A stretch of 64,000 bases of DNA from Gymnothorax reevesii (GCA_029721435.1 CM056583.1:70054120-70118119), one strand, 5' to 3'. Counted from the stretch's first letter, positions 8,764-18,895 are shown. Translations and numbers: made by a program. The notes: generated by a model from the sequence alone, not told the origin.

Positions 8764-10225
8764 TGTTAAATAAAGAATGCAGGAGAACTCCCATACGCAA
8801 GTAGCACAAGTTTTTATTAAGGTTGAGTCCAAGAACTTGAGCCTTTTGCTCTATCGGCCTTCAGAAACAGAGGAGCTTACTGGTGTTTCTGGTAACTGTC
8901 AGTAGAGACACATCTCAGCCTTCAGTTTCATAGTAGAACATTTCTCACTCTTGTAATTTTATATACAAACACTGATTGGTGCTGAAGTACATGTAGTAAG
9001 TGACAATCCAGCACCTTACAGACTCAAAGTAGGGGCATAAATACATTAACACACATGTGAGGCGAGGTAAAATGTGAATAGAACACAGCCAGTGAAAAGA
9101 AGCATGCAAGACGTAAACCAATCAAAAGAGACTGTTGTGTTCCAGGGTCCTGGCCTTTGGCCAGGACGATATTGTTTATGGTTTTAACAGTTTCATGTTC
9201 CATAGTCATGTTCATAGTCATAGTTTTAACAGTTTCTTGTATCAGGTTTTTGCATTTCATGTTTTACATTCCATGTCCATGTTTTTACTTTTCCATGTTT
9301 TTGTTCATGCCAGGTCTGCCATGCCACTCCACCGCTTGTCTGCGTTCCGCCCCGTGCCTTCGTTGTTGCACATTTCAGAGCTCTGGGTTGGCTTTGGTAT
9401 TTCCCTCTTTCTTCTGTGCTGTGCTGGATTCGGGCCTTTCTAAGCTTAATTGGCAATTAACTGTTTTTAAGTTACTAACATTTACTAACACTCACTGGGT
9501 GGTGTAATTCTTAGATAGGCACATTACTAATACTACTAATTTAGACAGGGAGTTTATTGTCATGATTCCTGCTTTGCTATTTCAAGATCTTGCTGTGCTT
9601 TTCTGTTCTGAACATTCATGCTTGCTTCCAAACTGCATACTTAATTGGTACTTAAGCTGAGCACGCTCATTCTCTTAATGAGCAGGTCATGTCATCCAAT
9701 CTCTGTCCATGTCTTGATCTTGCCATGCCTCTTGTTTCTCTCTCTCCAGGTGTTACCCCTCATGTCATGATTTCTGAGCCTTTATCTGGATGCGGTGGAA
9801 GTTGGCTGGCAGACAGTGTCTCGTTGCATGTGCAAGTTTAGCCAAGTCCTTGTTGTCAAAGTTCCCTAGCATTTCTAGTTTCAAGTCTTGTCCTAGCCTC
9901 TTGTTTTGCGAATATATATATATAGTCTGGTTATTTATTTTTCTTGTGCATCTTGCCTGGAGTTTTCAGTGCCTTTTTGTTTTTGCCTTTTTGCATTTAT
10001 TGTTTTTAGCTCTGTGTAGCTTACTTTAGTTTGTTTTTTGCAACCCTTTGGGCCAAGTTTTTTGTTGGCCCTCGTGCCTGTTTATTTTTGTTTGAAATAA
10101 ATCCTCATTCCCATCTCCCCGCATCTGGTGTCTTACTGATCCCATATCAGAGACAATACTTTGAAATGCACACACAAGCTGCTGGATGGAAGAAGACGCA
10201 AGCCACTCACACCAGGGTAGTGACA
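8764..10225 (-). repeat. Gypsy 3' LTR, split by a nested solo LTR
   Basis: Read on the minus strand the LTR begins TGTCACTACCCTGG at 10225, directly after the polypurine tract AGGGGGGTTC (10235-10226). It is interrupted at 10149-9128, resumes, contains CTTAATAAAAACTTG (a polyadenylation-type signal) and ends TTTATTTAACA at 8764. Without the nested insertion the LTR is about 440 bp. Confidence 0.75.
9133..10149 (+). mobile_element. Solo LTR, copy 1, with 5-bp target duplication
   Basis: It begins TGTTGTGTTCCAGGG and ends CCCATATCA. The 5-bp GAGAC occurs on both sides (9128-9132 and 10150-10154), so the ends are exact. It has an AATAAA signal near 10100 and no coding capacity. A second copy, similar along its whole length, is at 16429-17454. 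It inserted into the 3' LTR of the Gypsy element and is therefore younger than it. Confidence 0.88.
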
Positions 10226-10235
10226 GAACCCCCCT
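10226..10235 (-). other. Gypsy polypurine tract
   Basis: AGGGGGGTTC on the minus strand, immediately 5' of the LTR start TGTCAC. It would prime plus-strand DNA synthesis. Confidence 0.7.
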
Positions 10236-10288
10236 GATTTGCACCCCTTGGTAGCCTTGTGGTACACCCTGGATGCTGGTGCAGAACA

Positions 10289-10445
10289 TTACAGACCAGG
10301 GAGGGAGTCCAAGATGTTCCGCTCTGGGACGTAGTAATGCTCCTCAAGCCCGTACCCCTCCCAGTCCACTAGGAATTTACATTCGCGTCCCCTACACTGG
10401 ACGTCCAGGATCCTGAGCATGGTGCGGATGGGGCCACCATCAATG
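10289..10445 (-). pseudogene. Gypsy chromodomain (C-terminal end of pol)
   Basis: The minus strand reads [19 protein letters not shown], then [19 protein letters not shown], then [10 protein letters not shown] and a TAA stop at 10291-10289. The LVDWEGYG..E..WVPxRxIL pattern is the chromodomain of vertebrate chromoviruses (Tyr replaces the usual Trp here). Such domains direct integration to marked chromatin. The open stretch is short and disconnected from integrase by frameshifts and an insertion. Confidence 0.82.
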
Positions 10446-10830
10446 AGCCTGGGGGGAGGCAGCGTACAGAGGGATAACTGTAGGGAGTCAAGGATATGGG
10501 TTTAATTTTCAAGACATGAAACACGGTGAACATTGTGCAGGGAATGGGGAAGGAGGAACCTGAAAGCAGATAAGGATAGAATTCTTGAAATAGTGAATGG
10601 GCAAGTGAACCAGGGGGCACACATTTTCGAGGTCTCCGGAAGCAAGATATGGTTTGTGGCGAGCCAGACCTTCTGTCCCATTTGGTGGGTAGGATCTAGT
10701 TAGTGATGATGATTCCCTTGCTTCTGGAAGGTGGGCACATGCCTGAGTAGTATGGCATTGGCTTTTCTCCAGCCCCAGCGAAGCAGCACCTGAGCAGAGG
10801 GAACTGCAACTTTCTTCTGCTCAAACTGGA
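10446..10830 (-). pseudogene. Gypsy integrase C-terminal part
   Basis: Several minus frames give recognisable pieces in order: GLEKSQCHTTQACAHLPEAR, then a GTEGLAR.KPY.ASGDLENV piece, then FQVPPSPFPAQCSPCF. They match the GQKVWLST...LAPRFVGPF...V.LRLP...HPTFHVS stretch between the integrase core and chromodomain. The frame changes at least twice. Confidence 0.65.
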
Positions 10831-10875
10831 GAAGTTGTCAGTAACCTGGACAGCATTGAAAAGAAGGCATTGAGA

Positions 10876-10969
10876 GCTGCCAGATAGCTCACTCAGTAAA
10901 GGCATTCGTTGCAGTGCAGATTCGACTATCATATCGCGGGTTCGAGTCCCGGTCGTACTAACCGGCAGC
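10876..10969 (+). repeat. tRNA-like sequence (SINE head or tRNA pseudogene)
   Basis: The ends GCTGCC (10876-10881) and GGCAGC (10964-10969) could pair as an acceptor stem. An A-box-like TAGCTCACTCAGTAAAGG (10885-10902) and an exact B box GGTTCGAGTCC (10939-10949) are present, with a CGGG/CCCG T-arm stem. The central part does not fold as a clean anticodon arm and is too long, so a functional tRNA is unlikely. It lies within the block that interrupts the Gypsy integrase. Confidence 0.45.
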
Positions 10970-11194
10970 TTTGTCAGAGTAGTGCACAATTGGTTATTGA
11001 TCTACAAGATTTAAACTGGGAAGGGACTGCCGGAAAAAGGGAAATAAAATAAATAGCAAAAAAATAGAAGGTGGTTGAGAGCTATGTGGGGTCAGAGAAT
11101 CCAACAATATGTCCTCAAAATCAGGTGCTCTTCAGAAAATGGACAAAATAATTTGCAAAAAGAGAAGGGAAGCAATGACTTGCCTATAATCATA

Positions 11195-11400
11195 GTCAAT
11201 AAAAGTCCATGAGTAAAATGGCAGTCAAAACTGAAGGTCCGAGGCACTCTGATAAGTTAAAAATCCTTTATCGGCAGGGATATCTACGCGTTTCGACTCC
11301 AACGAGTCTTCACCAGGACATGACCTGATGTCCTGATGAAGACTCATTGGAGTCAAAATGCACGTGGCTGACAGACACGTGCTTCAGAGGAGAGCTGTGA
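11195..11400. mobile_element. Penelope-like inverted tail fragment in Gypsy integrase
   Basis: GAGGCACTCTGATAAGTTAAAAATCCTTTAT at 11241-11271 resembles the arm end of the 2719-3774 element. It is followed by two inverted hammerhead-like motifs (11285-11321 and 11329-11365). The two arms are separated by only a few bases. No coding part remains. It interrupts the Gypsy pol frame between the integrase core (ends 11584) and the integrase tail. Confidence 0.6.
11285..11365. ncRNA. Pair of inverted hammerhead-like motifs
   Basis: The plus-strand arm has an exact CTGATGA (11333-11339), stem GACTC/GAGTC and AAAAT where GAAAC is expected. The minus-strand arm has CTGGTGA in place of CTGATGA but an exact GTCGAAACGCGTAG. 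Each arm thus has one altered core box. This is the form reported for Penelope-like pseudo-LTR hammerheads. Confidence 0.5.
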
Positions 11401-11583
11401 ACTATCTTCACTCTCCTGAATTTGGCAACAAAGGGTCACAAACGAGCAAGCCTTGTAAATAGTTCACCAACTGGACATTCCAGATTCGGGTGGGATTGGA
11501 GATGCCAAATTTATAAAAAAAAAAAATAAAAAATAAAGAAAAATAAAAAATAAAATGAGGCATTGAAAACTAGCAAAAGGAAA

Positions 11584-11994
11584 TTAATTGTGAGCCAGCT
11601 CTACCAAAGAAAATGGATCCACCTGGCAGGGTAACCTTCTGTCTGGCAGCATATAGTTTTTCCCCAGCTCCTGGTTCAGCCTTTCCACCTGGTCATTGTT
11701 TTTGGGGTGAAAATTCCGAGGAGAGGCGAGTGATGGCACCCACCTGGAAGCAGATGGCCATCCAGAAGTGGCTGGCAAATGGGAACCATAGTCAAAGGTT
11801 ACATCGTGGGGTCTGCCTAGAAGGTGGAACATGTGATGTACGAGGAATTTGACAGTCTCCTTGGCTGGTGGTAGCATAGTCAATGGTACAAAGTGGGCTG
11901 CTTTAGAGAACCAGTGAACAATGGTGAGGATGAGTGCAAACACGTCAGAGGGATGCAAGCCAATGACAAAATCCATAGCTATGCAGGCCCACAA
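11584..11994 (-). pseudogene. Gypsy integrase catalytic core, mutated
   Basis: The minus frame reads MDFVIGLHPSDVFALILTI, VHWFSKAAHFVPL, then FLVHHMFHLLGRPHDVTFD and NNDQVERLNQELG, ending ...LVELAHN. This is the integrase core of Ty3/Gypsy elements. The first catalytic Asp (normally VDRFSK) is His (VHWFSK). The second site, normally SDRG, reads FDYG. The Glu in QVERLNQ is kept. With the changed Asp the enzyme would be inactive. Confidence 0.85.
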
Positions 11995-12561
11995 CCAGTT
12001 TGGAACTGTAGACAGTGTGGGTGCATACAGTACAGGCTGCTACGAACTCCTGGGTATCCTGGCAGATGGCCCTCCAACAAACAAGAATGTGAGAGGCTGG
12101 GATATTATTGCAGCTGAGAGGCGTGGACCTAAGACAAGATCTTTCCTGTCACACTCGCTGGATGAAGTGATGGTGCAGTGTCTTGTGGAGAAAGACAGGA
12201 CTGCAATGCCTGTTTGACCTCACTCTCCACTTGTAGCTTAGCAGTAGCTAGGAGAGAACTACTCAAGAGGATGGTGTCTAGAGGATCTTCGGGTGCCAAT
12301 GGATACAGATAAGATTGGGAGTCAGGCTGAGTAATTTTTGAATGGGACAGCACGTCAAGACAAAGTTGGATCTCGCGAAGAAGAGGGACTAACTAGCTTG
12401 CCCGGGATTCAGCCTCTAAGTACAAGAGAGGTTCTGCAGGTTGTGATGGTCTGTCCAAATGTGGAAGGGAAGTCTGGGCTGCTCTAACCAATGCCTCCAC
12501 TTTTTAAAGGTGGGCTTCACTGCCAACAGCTCCCAAACACCAATGGACTAGCTCCAGTTAG

Positions 12562-12830
12562 TTAATAGTAGTAGCATAGTAGCAGACAGGTGATGAGAGA
12601 TGTATGCACAAGGGCGTAATTTGCCATCGTCAACTGAGACAGGACAGCCCCAGCACCCACATGAAAGGTATCAATTTCTGTGATGAACTGGCACTGCGAG
12701 ATTGAGGACGGGAGTGGTGGTAAAAAGCTTCTTAAGATGGTGAAGGCTGGCCTGAGGGGGTCCAGGCAAAGGGAACTTTGGTGGATGTTAGTATTGCTGG
12801 GGGGCAATAACAGTAGAGTACCCTAAAATG
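12562..12830 (-). pseudogene. Gypsy RNase H piece
   Basis: The minus strand gives LDPLRPAFTILRSFL, then FITEIDTFHVGAGAVLSQ. This resembles the start of the Gypsy RNase H domain (F.VE.DASDVG.GAVLSQ); the first acidic residue is present. Downstream frames are broken. Confidence 0.7.
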
Positions 12831-13034
12831 AATTACCAGTGGAAATTGGAAAACACTAGGTACAGTACCTCTGCAGCTCCTCACTGACAGTCGGGTCCAG
12901 CCAATCCAGCATAGCCTGTACTTACTAGTGATATGTCCTGCACACCATGAAGCCCAAGAAGAAGATGGTGGTGCGATTGATTTTGCACATTTCTGGTTTG
13001 AAGTGGAGTTCGTGCTCCAACAGTGTTTGAATGA

Positions 13035-13640
13035 CTAGACGGACATGGCAGGTATAATCCTCCAGAATCTGAGAGAAGACGAGTTGTTTAGGCATGGACA
13101 AACTGAGAAACCAATGTCTCTGACAATGTCATTTATGAGGCTCTGGAATCCAGTGGGGCCATTACAAGCCCAAATGGTATTAATCAGGTGTTCACAGTTG
13201 CCTGAGGGGGTGTTAAATGCCATTCACTCATCTCCTTTCTGCATTTGCACCAGATGTTAAGCTTTGTACAGGTCCAACTCAGTAAAATAGTGGCAGCCCT
13301 GGAGGCTGGAGAATGCCGGGTCAATCAAAGGTAGAGGGAAACTAATCTTGATTGTAATTGTATTAAGTGCCCAATAGTTAATACAGGGATGTAGAGACCC
13401 ATCTTGTTTGGCCAAGAAGCAGAAATAAGCTCTGGCTGGTGACAAAGAAGCTTGAATGATTCCAGAAGCCAGGGATTGATTTATGTCCTCCTCCTCTGCA
13501 TGGGACTTGCAGGTGATTAAGGAGTACAGCTGGCCCCTGGGGGGCAATGTTCCAGGCAACAAGTTAATGGTACAATCAAAGGGTTTGTGTGGGGAAAGAG
13601 ATGTTGCTCGGGCCTTGCTGAATGCCAGACAGAAGTTATG
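13035..13640 (-). pseudogene. Gypsy reverse transcriptase, catalytic motif lost
   Basis: Minus-strand pieces in order: ARPEQHLFPHTNPL region, INLLPGTLPPRGQLYSLI, GIIQASLSPARAYFCFLAKQ, DGSLHPCINYWALNTITIK, FTELDLYKA, then DEWMAFNTPSGNCEHL and FQSLINDIVRDIGF. These are RT motifs 1 to 5 of a Gypsy element, including the first catalytic Asp (ELDL). Where Y(L/V)DD should follow, the sequence gives HA, a stop and TT, so the second active-site motif is destroyed. At least two frameshifts are present. Confidence 0.82.
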
Positions 13641-15205
13641 GTAATTGGGAGGTCCTGTGACTGCTCCTCATGGTTAGAGGATGTAGATGCAGTGGGACTG
13701 GAGGCTGAATGAGGACAGATCTGTGTACATGACATACTCCTCTGCAGAATGGATCCAAAACGCCAGTCCTTACCTGGGTGATTTTCACGACAGGCTCCCC
13801 TCAACACCATCAGATGTGCAAGGACTCCATGATGACACCAACTCTTCGGTATAGTTACCAGAGGTCAGCATGGGCACCAGTTGACTTACCTCAGCGACGT
13901 CAGGAAGGGCAAGCCCCGTGAAAGGCCTGGGCGAAAACTGCGTGACTTTGCTAGGTCAACCAAACAGGTAAGAGTTGACAAGTGGATGAAACAGCTTCAG
14001 ACAGCATCTTTCTTTTTGATGTTAACCACGTCCACTGAACATGGCATTCATCAATGGCTATTTAAGCACTTTAACAGTATAGGCACGATTTACACTTAAT
14101 TGGCGCAGCCATTCCTCAATGAGCAGCTCATGAAGCGGGTCTGGTCGACAGCCATGGGTACCAAAGGAGCCAGGTTGAAACTACAAGTTGAGCACCTTGG
14201 GATGTAGGCAGGATGATATAGAAACTTACAGGGACAAGAAATTAACATTGAAATGTGTAAAAAGAAATTATTAGTTTAATAATGTAGAAAATTATTTTCA
14301 GTGCTTGCACTTACTGCTGAAAAGAAACTGGCTGTCAATTGTAGTGTTTTGAACTTTATATAAAGATTCAATTCAAAGATGCAATGCACAGTGCTTTAGA
14401 GCAAGGAAACCATTGATAGTAATGCTGCCATTGAAAACGTAATGATTAAGGGCTCTAAGAAACACTACCAGGAATATATCTGGAGCCGAAGACTGCCCAT
14501 TCAAAGCTGATTAAGCATTTCTCCTATCACTCGCTGTCTGCATGTGAACTGTGTGGCTCAGACTGAGGAAAACAGGAAGATGCAGCTGCCCATCTTATAC
14601 CTAACGAGGATGCGGCTTCTGCTGACCAAAGGAAACATTCTTGTGAAGGCCTTATTGGACCTATTGTCATGAGTTTCCTCTGAATTACAGCACTAACTGC
14701 TCTCGTGACTCTCAACCTAACGTTAGGGAAACTTAACATGGCAGGAAACAGCTTTATTATCTTTACATGTGATGTATGTCTTAATAATAATATGATTTTA
14801 ATTATTATTCCCAGGCTGATTGAACAAATCAGCCAGAAAAATTTATTTTCCACTGCCACCTTATTATATATTGGAATACCATGACCAGATATTTATTTAG
14901 CATTCTTTGAAATAATGTACTTGTCTTTCTTTTCAGACACAGTGATTTGTACAGAAGAACATGATTGTATCTGATGTAAAGTAAACCAAAAAGGTAAATG
15001 CAATATTTATCATCATTCCCACTGGCAAATAATACTGTTTACTACTACTACTACTAATAACCTAGATTTGGATCTTCATGCACTCCATTAGAAAACAGAC
15101 AATGTTTAACAAAAGAGACTTGAAAGGTTCGCGCAATTAAAGGATCTTATAATAAGAAGATGCATAATGAGATTACACTATTGAAACCTAGTTGACCAAC
15201 ATAAA
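13641..15205. other. No gene seen; degenerate Gypsy 5' remnant then unique DNA
   Basis: 13641-13900 gives weak minus-strand frames that may belong to the Gypsy pol/protease junction. From 13900 to 14230 there is a TTAAATAGCC promoter-like box on the minus strand near 14065 but no match to the 3' LTR. From 14230 to 15205 I see only AT-rich DNA with a short TAC/TAA run near 15040. Confidence 0.4.
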
Positions 15206-15539
15206 TGCAAAGCTGACACTTGCACGATTCTGTGGCACGCATTGGCACGACTCGAGTCGTGCCAGTGCACAAACTCGTCGTAAACTGGCGTGAAGTGTGC
15301 ATAAACCCGTCGTGACTGCGTGCCATGTCAGGACGAGAATTTTGAAATGTTCAAAATTCTGGTCACGACAAAATTTCGCGACCGAGTGGTGAACTATGCG
15401 CAAACTGTTTGTGAACTCGTCGTGAACTATGCGTGAACAAGTCGTGAACAGTGCGGGAGCCTCCCAGTTCGTGCCCCAAAATGGCACGACTTGCCACGAC
15501 AAAATCGTGGCCAAAAGTCATGCAAGTGTCAGCCTTGCA
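15206..15539. mobile_element. CGTG-rich MITE with 19-bp terminal inverted repeats
   Basis: The left end TGCAAAGCTGACACTTGCA and the right end, read on the other strand, TGCAAGGCTGACACTTGCA differ at one base. The inside is filled with CGTGAACT, GTCGTGAA, GGCACGA and similar words on both strands and with self-complementary segments. No transposase is encoded. Superfamily is not assignable from the sequence alone, and no target duplication was settled. Confidence 0.75.
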
Positions 15540-16423
15540 TAACTTGTGTGTATCTACAGGTATTTGTATATTTACGTAAATTCAATCCCATTTAATTATA
15601 AATAGGTGACTGCAAAGACAGAAAAACTGAATATTTGAAACATTTGTGAAAATACCTAAAAGCAGAATATTGAATTCTGATTAATAGTTTATACCCAGCA
15701 TTATTGTTTTTGTGCAGATAAATAGATATAAAAGAATGAGAAAAAAGGCAGTTTTCTTCAAGACATGGAATAATATAATGTGATGCTTCTGGATCTGTTG
15801 AAAATAAGATAAAGCAACAGCCTTCCTCTGAAAGGAAACTAACGAAAATTCAAGGGAAATAAATCTGCCATCTGACCATTGACAGGAAATACAGCTTTTC
15901 AACAACGTCAGACTGTGGAAAACTGTCATTACTTTGTTGTTAAAGATTACAAATGGATTCCTTAAGAATAAAGAGTTCAATAAATGATATCCAATAGAAA
16001 AACAAAATGCATATTTGAATCCCAATTTTAGAGGATAAAAATTCAGCTGTCAAGCAAATCAAGAACACTCTCCAAGATATGAACATGATTGTGTCAAAAA
16101 TTGTGAAACAAAGATTACCATATAAGCATGGCCTACAAGGCAAAGATGCAACCTGCATATTGTACATCTCTTGAACATAAAGTTCAGGGTCATCTTTGTC
16201 AAAGATATTTTCAATGATTTAAAGACTTGGGAGATATCTAAAATACTCTTGCTTTGGTAAACTGAGTGCACTGGCTGGTGCTCTTAAAATACAGTCATGA
16301 AACACAATGAGTGTTTCCATGGACTCACTTTTTGTGGCCTTGGCCAAAGATATTGTAGCAACAATATGGACGATCAGTTGATAATATTCTACACTGTATT
16401 TTTTTCTGAGGTAGGATGGGCTT
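15540..16423. other. No gene seen
   Basis: AT-rich DNA with scattered short open frames and no splice-bounded or conserved coding segment that I recognise. Confidence 0.5.
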
Positions 16424-17459
16424 GTTTGTGTTGTGTTCCGGGGTTCTGGCCTTTGGCCAGAACAGTATTGCTTATGGTTTTAACAGTTTCATGTTCCGGT
16501 TTCTGTAGTTCATAGCCATAGTTCATGTCACAGTTTTTACAGTTTCTTGTATCAAGTCATAGCATTTCATATTTCACATTCATTGTCCATGTTTTTACTT
16601 TTCCATGTTTTTGTTTTTGCCATGTCAGCCAAGCCACTCCACCGCTTGTCTGCGTTCCGCCCCGTGCCTTCGTTGTTGCACATTTCAGAGCTCTGGTTGG
16701 CTTTGGTATTTCCCCCTTCCTTCCGTGCTGTGCTGATTCGGGGCTCTCTAAGCTTAATTGGCAATTAACTGTTTTTAAGTTACTAACATTTACTAACACT
16801 CACTGGGTAGGTGTAATTCATTAGATAGGCACATTACTAATATTAGTAATTCAGACAGGGAGTTTGTTGTCATGATTCCTGCTTTGCTATTTCAAGATCT
16901 TGCTGTGCTTTTCTGTTCTGAACATTCATGCTGCTTTCAAACTGCATACTTAATTGGTACTTATGCTGAGCACGCTCATTCTCTTAATGAGCAGGTCATG
17001 TCATCCAATCTTGGTCCAAGTCTCATGATCTTGCCCTGCCTCTTGTATCTCCTTCTCCAGGTTTTGCCCCTCATGTCTTGATTTCCTAACCTTTATCTGG
17101 ATGCGGTGGAAGTTGGCTGGCAGACAGTGTCTCAAGTTTGTTTCAAAGTCAAGTCTTCGCTCATGTTCATGCTTCTAAGTCCTTGTTTCCAAGTCTTGTT
17201 CATAGTCCTTGTGTATATAGCCATAGTCTTGTTATTTATTTTTCTTCTTGGATTTCTGCCTGGAGTTTCCAGTGGTTTTTTGTTCTTGCCTTTTTAGCTC
17301 TTTAGTTCTTTGCTCTGTGAAGCACTCTTTAATTTGTCTTTTGCAACCCTTTGGGCCAAGTTTTTTGTTGGCCCTCATGCCTGTTTTGCTTTTGTTTTAA
17401 TAAATTCCTTATTCCCCTTCACCTTGCTCCTGGTGTCTACCTGATCTCGTATCAGTTTG
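16424..17459 (+). mobile_element. Solo LTR, copy 2, with 5-bp target duplication
   Basis: The LTR is 16429-17454, beginning TGTTGTGTTCCGGGG and ending CTCGTATCA. GTTTG occurs immediately outside both ends (16424-16428 and 17455-17459). It matches 9133-10149 along its length, including the start palindrome TTCTGGCCTTTGGCCAGAA, the AATTGGCAATTAACTG block and an AATAAA signal near 17400. No internal retroelement region is present, so the copy arose by LTR recombination. Confidence 0.9.
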
Positions 17460-18008
17460 CCCTTAGAACAAGAAGCACCCACCTCTTCTCATATTACAAC
17501 CCTAACTTGCAAGGTGGGATGGTTTAGAAAATGCAAATCAAGGCAAAGAGCTGCGATTTAAAAATTTACTTTGACTTGTACTTTATTGCACACAGTATGA
17601 AAACAAGCGATTTAATGTTTTGTCTGATCAACCTTTTTTTGTTGGTGGAAATACTGTGCATCAATTCCTGCTATTCCGAGCCTGTAACGCATTCCAAAAG
17701 AAGTAGGAATGGGGTAATTAAGGACTACTGGTGATGTAAAAAAAACTGAATAATGTGAAGTGAAAGTAAATAAATGCAGTTAGAGAACAAGAGACTATCT
17801 AGCGATGGGGTCACACCAGGTGTTCTTCCTACACTCCTTTCTTTGGGGCCCTGGCTCAGACCAAACCAACCTATGAAATCAGCCTTCACTGTACTGAAGA
17901 AATCAACTGAAAAGTTTTGTGGCTGCATCTTGAACCGTTCTGGCGCTATTATGCTGACAAAATCTGTTCATGGACAGACAGGCTTAGATACAAACAGATA
18001 GATAGACA
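17460..18008. other. No gene seen
   Basis: Unique-looking AT-rich DNA between the solo LTR and a MITE. Open frames here lack recognisable domains. Confidence 0.5.
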
Positions 18009-18308
18009 TTAACCCTTTCAGACCCGGCACATATTGCAAAGTACAAAGTACTCCCCCCCCTTCCCTTTTTTTTTTAAATGCTTTATGACATTTTTCACCG
18101 CATGAAGGTTTTTGTCCATCTTATTGGATATTCAACAGCCAATCGCGCCCCTTTCTTTTGAAAAAAAAAAAAAAAACCCTACAATTTAAATTTGCAATTT
18201 CAAATTTTTTTTTATTCAGTCTTTTTTCTGGTTGCATTTGGGATGGGGGAAAATGCATAGTTGTTTTTTTCCCAACCCTGGAACATAATTCTGGTGTTTA
18301 AGGGTTAA
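18009..18308. mobile_element. piggyBac-type MITE with TTAA target sites
   Basis: TTAA at 18009-18012 and 18305-18308 flanks a 292-bp element that starts CCCTTTCAGACC and ends GTTTAAGGG. CCCTT termini with TTAA duplications are the signature of piggyBac non-autonomous elements. There is no coding sequence. Confidence 0.72.
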
Positions 18309-18504
18309 GTGTAAACACCTATAAGTACTCAAAACTGCTTCTATGGCAGTTGCTGCTATAATAGGCATCTCTACGACCGCATTTGGCCATGGCCACACTC
18401 ACACATGTACTTACACACTCAGAAGGTCAAAAAAATAAGCAACGGTGCCGGGCATTGTTGTGTTTAAATGCATACCTAATAGAAAGCCTAAAGGAAGTCA
18501 TGTC

Positions 18505-18895
18505 GGGCGGCATGGTGGCATAGTGGTTAGCACTACTGCCTCACAGCAAGAAGGCCGTCGGTTCGAATCCGGCCTGGGGCCTTTCTGTGTGGAGCTGCAT
18601 GTTCTCCCCGTGTTCGCGTGGTTCCTCCGGGTACTCCAGTTTCCCCCACCCATCCAAAACATGCAATATAGGAACCCTCCCTCCCTCCTGTATGGCTGCG
18701 TGTGAATGTTTGGTGGTGGTCGGAGGGGCCGTAGGCGCATACTGGCAGCCACGCTTCCGTCACTCTGCCCCAGGGCAGCTGTGGCTACAAAAACGTAGTT
18801 TACCACCATCAGAGTGTGAATGAATAATGCCTCCATTGTAAAGCGTCTTTGAGTGTCCAAAAAAGCGCTATATAAAATTGATGCATTATTATTAT
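18505..18895 (+). repeat. tRNA-derived SINE-type repeat, copy 1
   Basis: The head GGGCGGCATGGTGGCATAGT has an A-box-like TGGCATAGTGGTTAGCAC and a B box GGTTCGAATCC (18559-18569). It is followed by the fish-repeat core GGGCCTTTCTGTGTGGAG and TTCTCCCCGTG. The tail AAAAGCGCTATATAAAATTG with an ATT run ends near 18895. It would be transcribed by RNA polymerase III and has no protein. Confidence 0.82.

Larger units (their letters stand above)
8764..13900 (-). mobile_element. Gypsy (Ty3) chromovirus, damaged, minus strand
   Basis: From right to left on the minus strand come the reverse transcriptase N-terminal part, the fingers and palm, an RNase H piece, integrase, a GQKVWLA-type integrase tail, a chromodomain, a polypurine tract and a 3' LTR (8764-10225). 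This is the order of a chromovirus pol. The frame is broken repeatedly, the RT YxDD motif is lost and the first integrase Asp is replaced. I could not find gag, protease or a 5' LTR near 13800-14230. Two later insertions sit inside it: a solo LTR (9133-10149) and a block with a tRNA-like and a Penelope-like part (about 10870-11580). Confidence 0.85.

Noticed and set aside
9157..9507. 116-codon hydrophobic plus frame
   Set aside because: It lies in a solo LTR and is repeated, with changes, in the other copy; no protein signature.
10696..10989. 97-codon minus frame GTRTRDMIVESALQRMP
   Set aside because: It spans the tRNA-like insert and Gypsy tail; the reading is not conserved.
15188..15514. 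108-codon minus frame over the CGTG-rich block
   Set aside because: The open frame is a by-product of the word repeats in a MITE.
18498..18860. 120-codon minus frame with GPRPDSNRRPSCCEA
   Set aside because: It is the reverse strand of a tRNA-derived SINE; such frames recur in fish predictions as artefacts.
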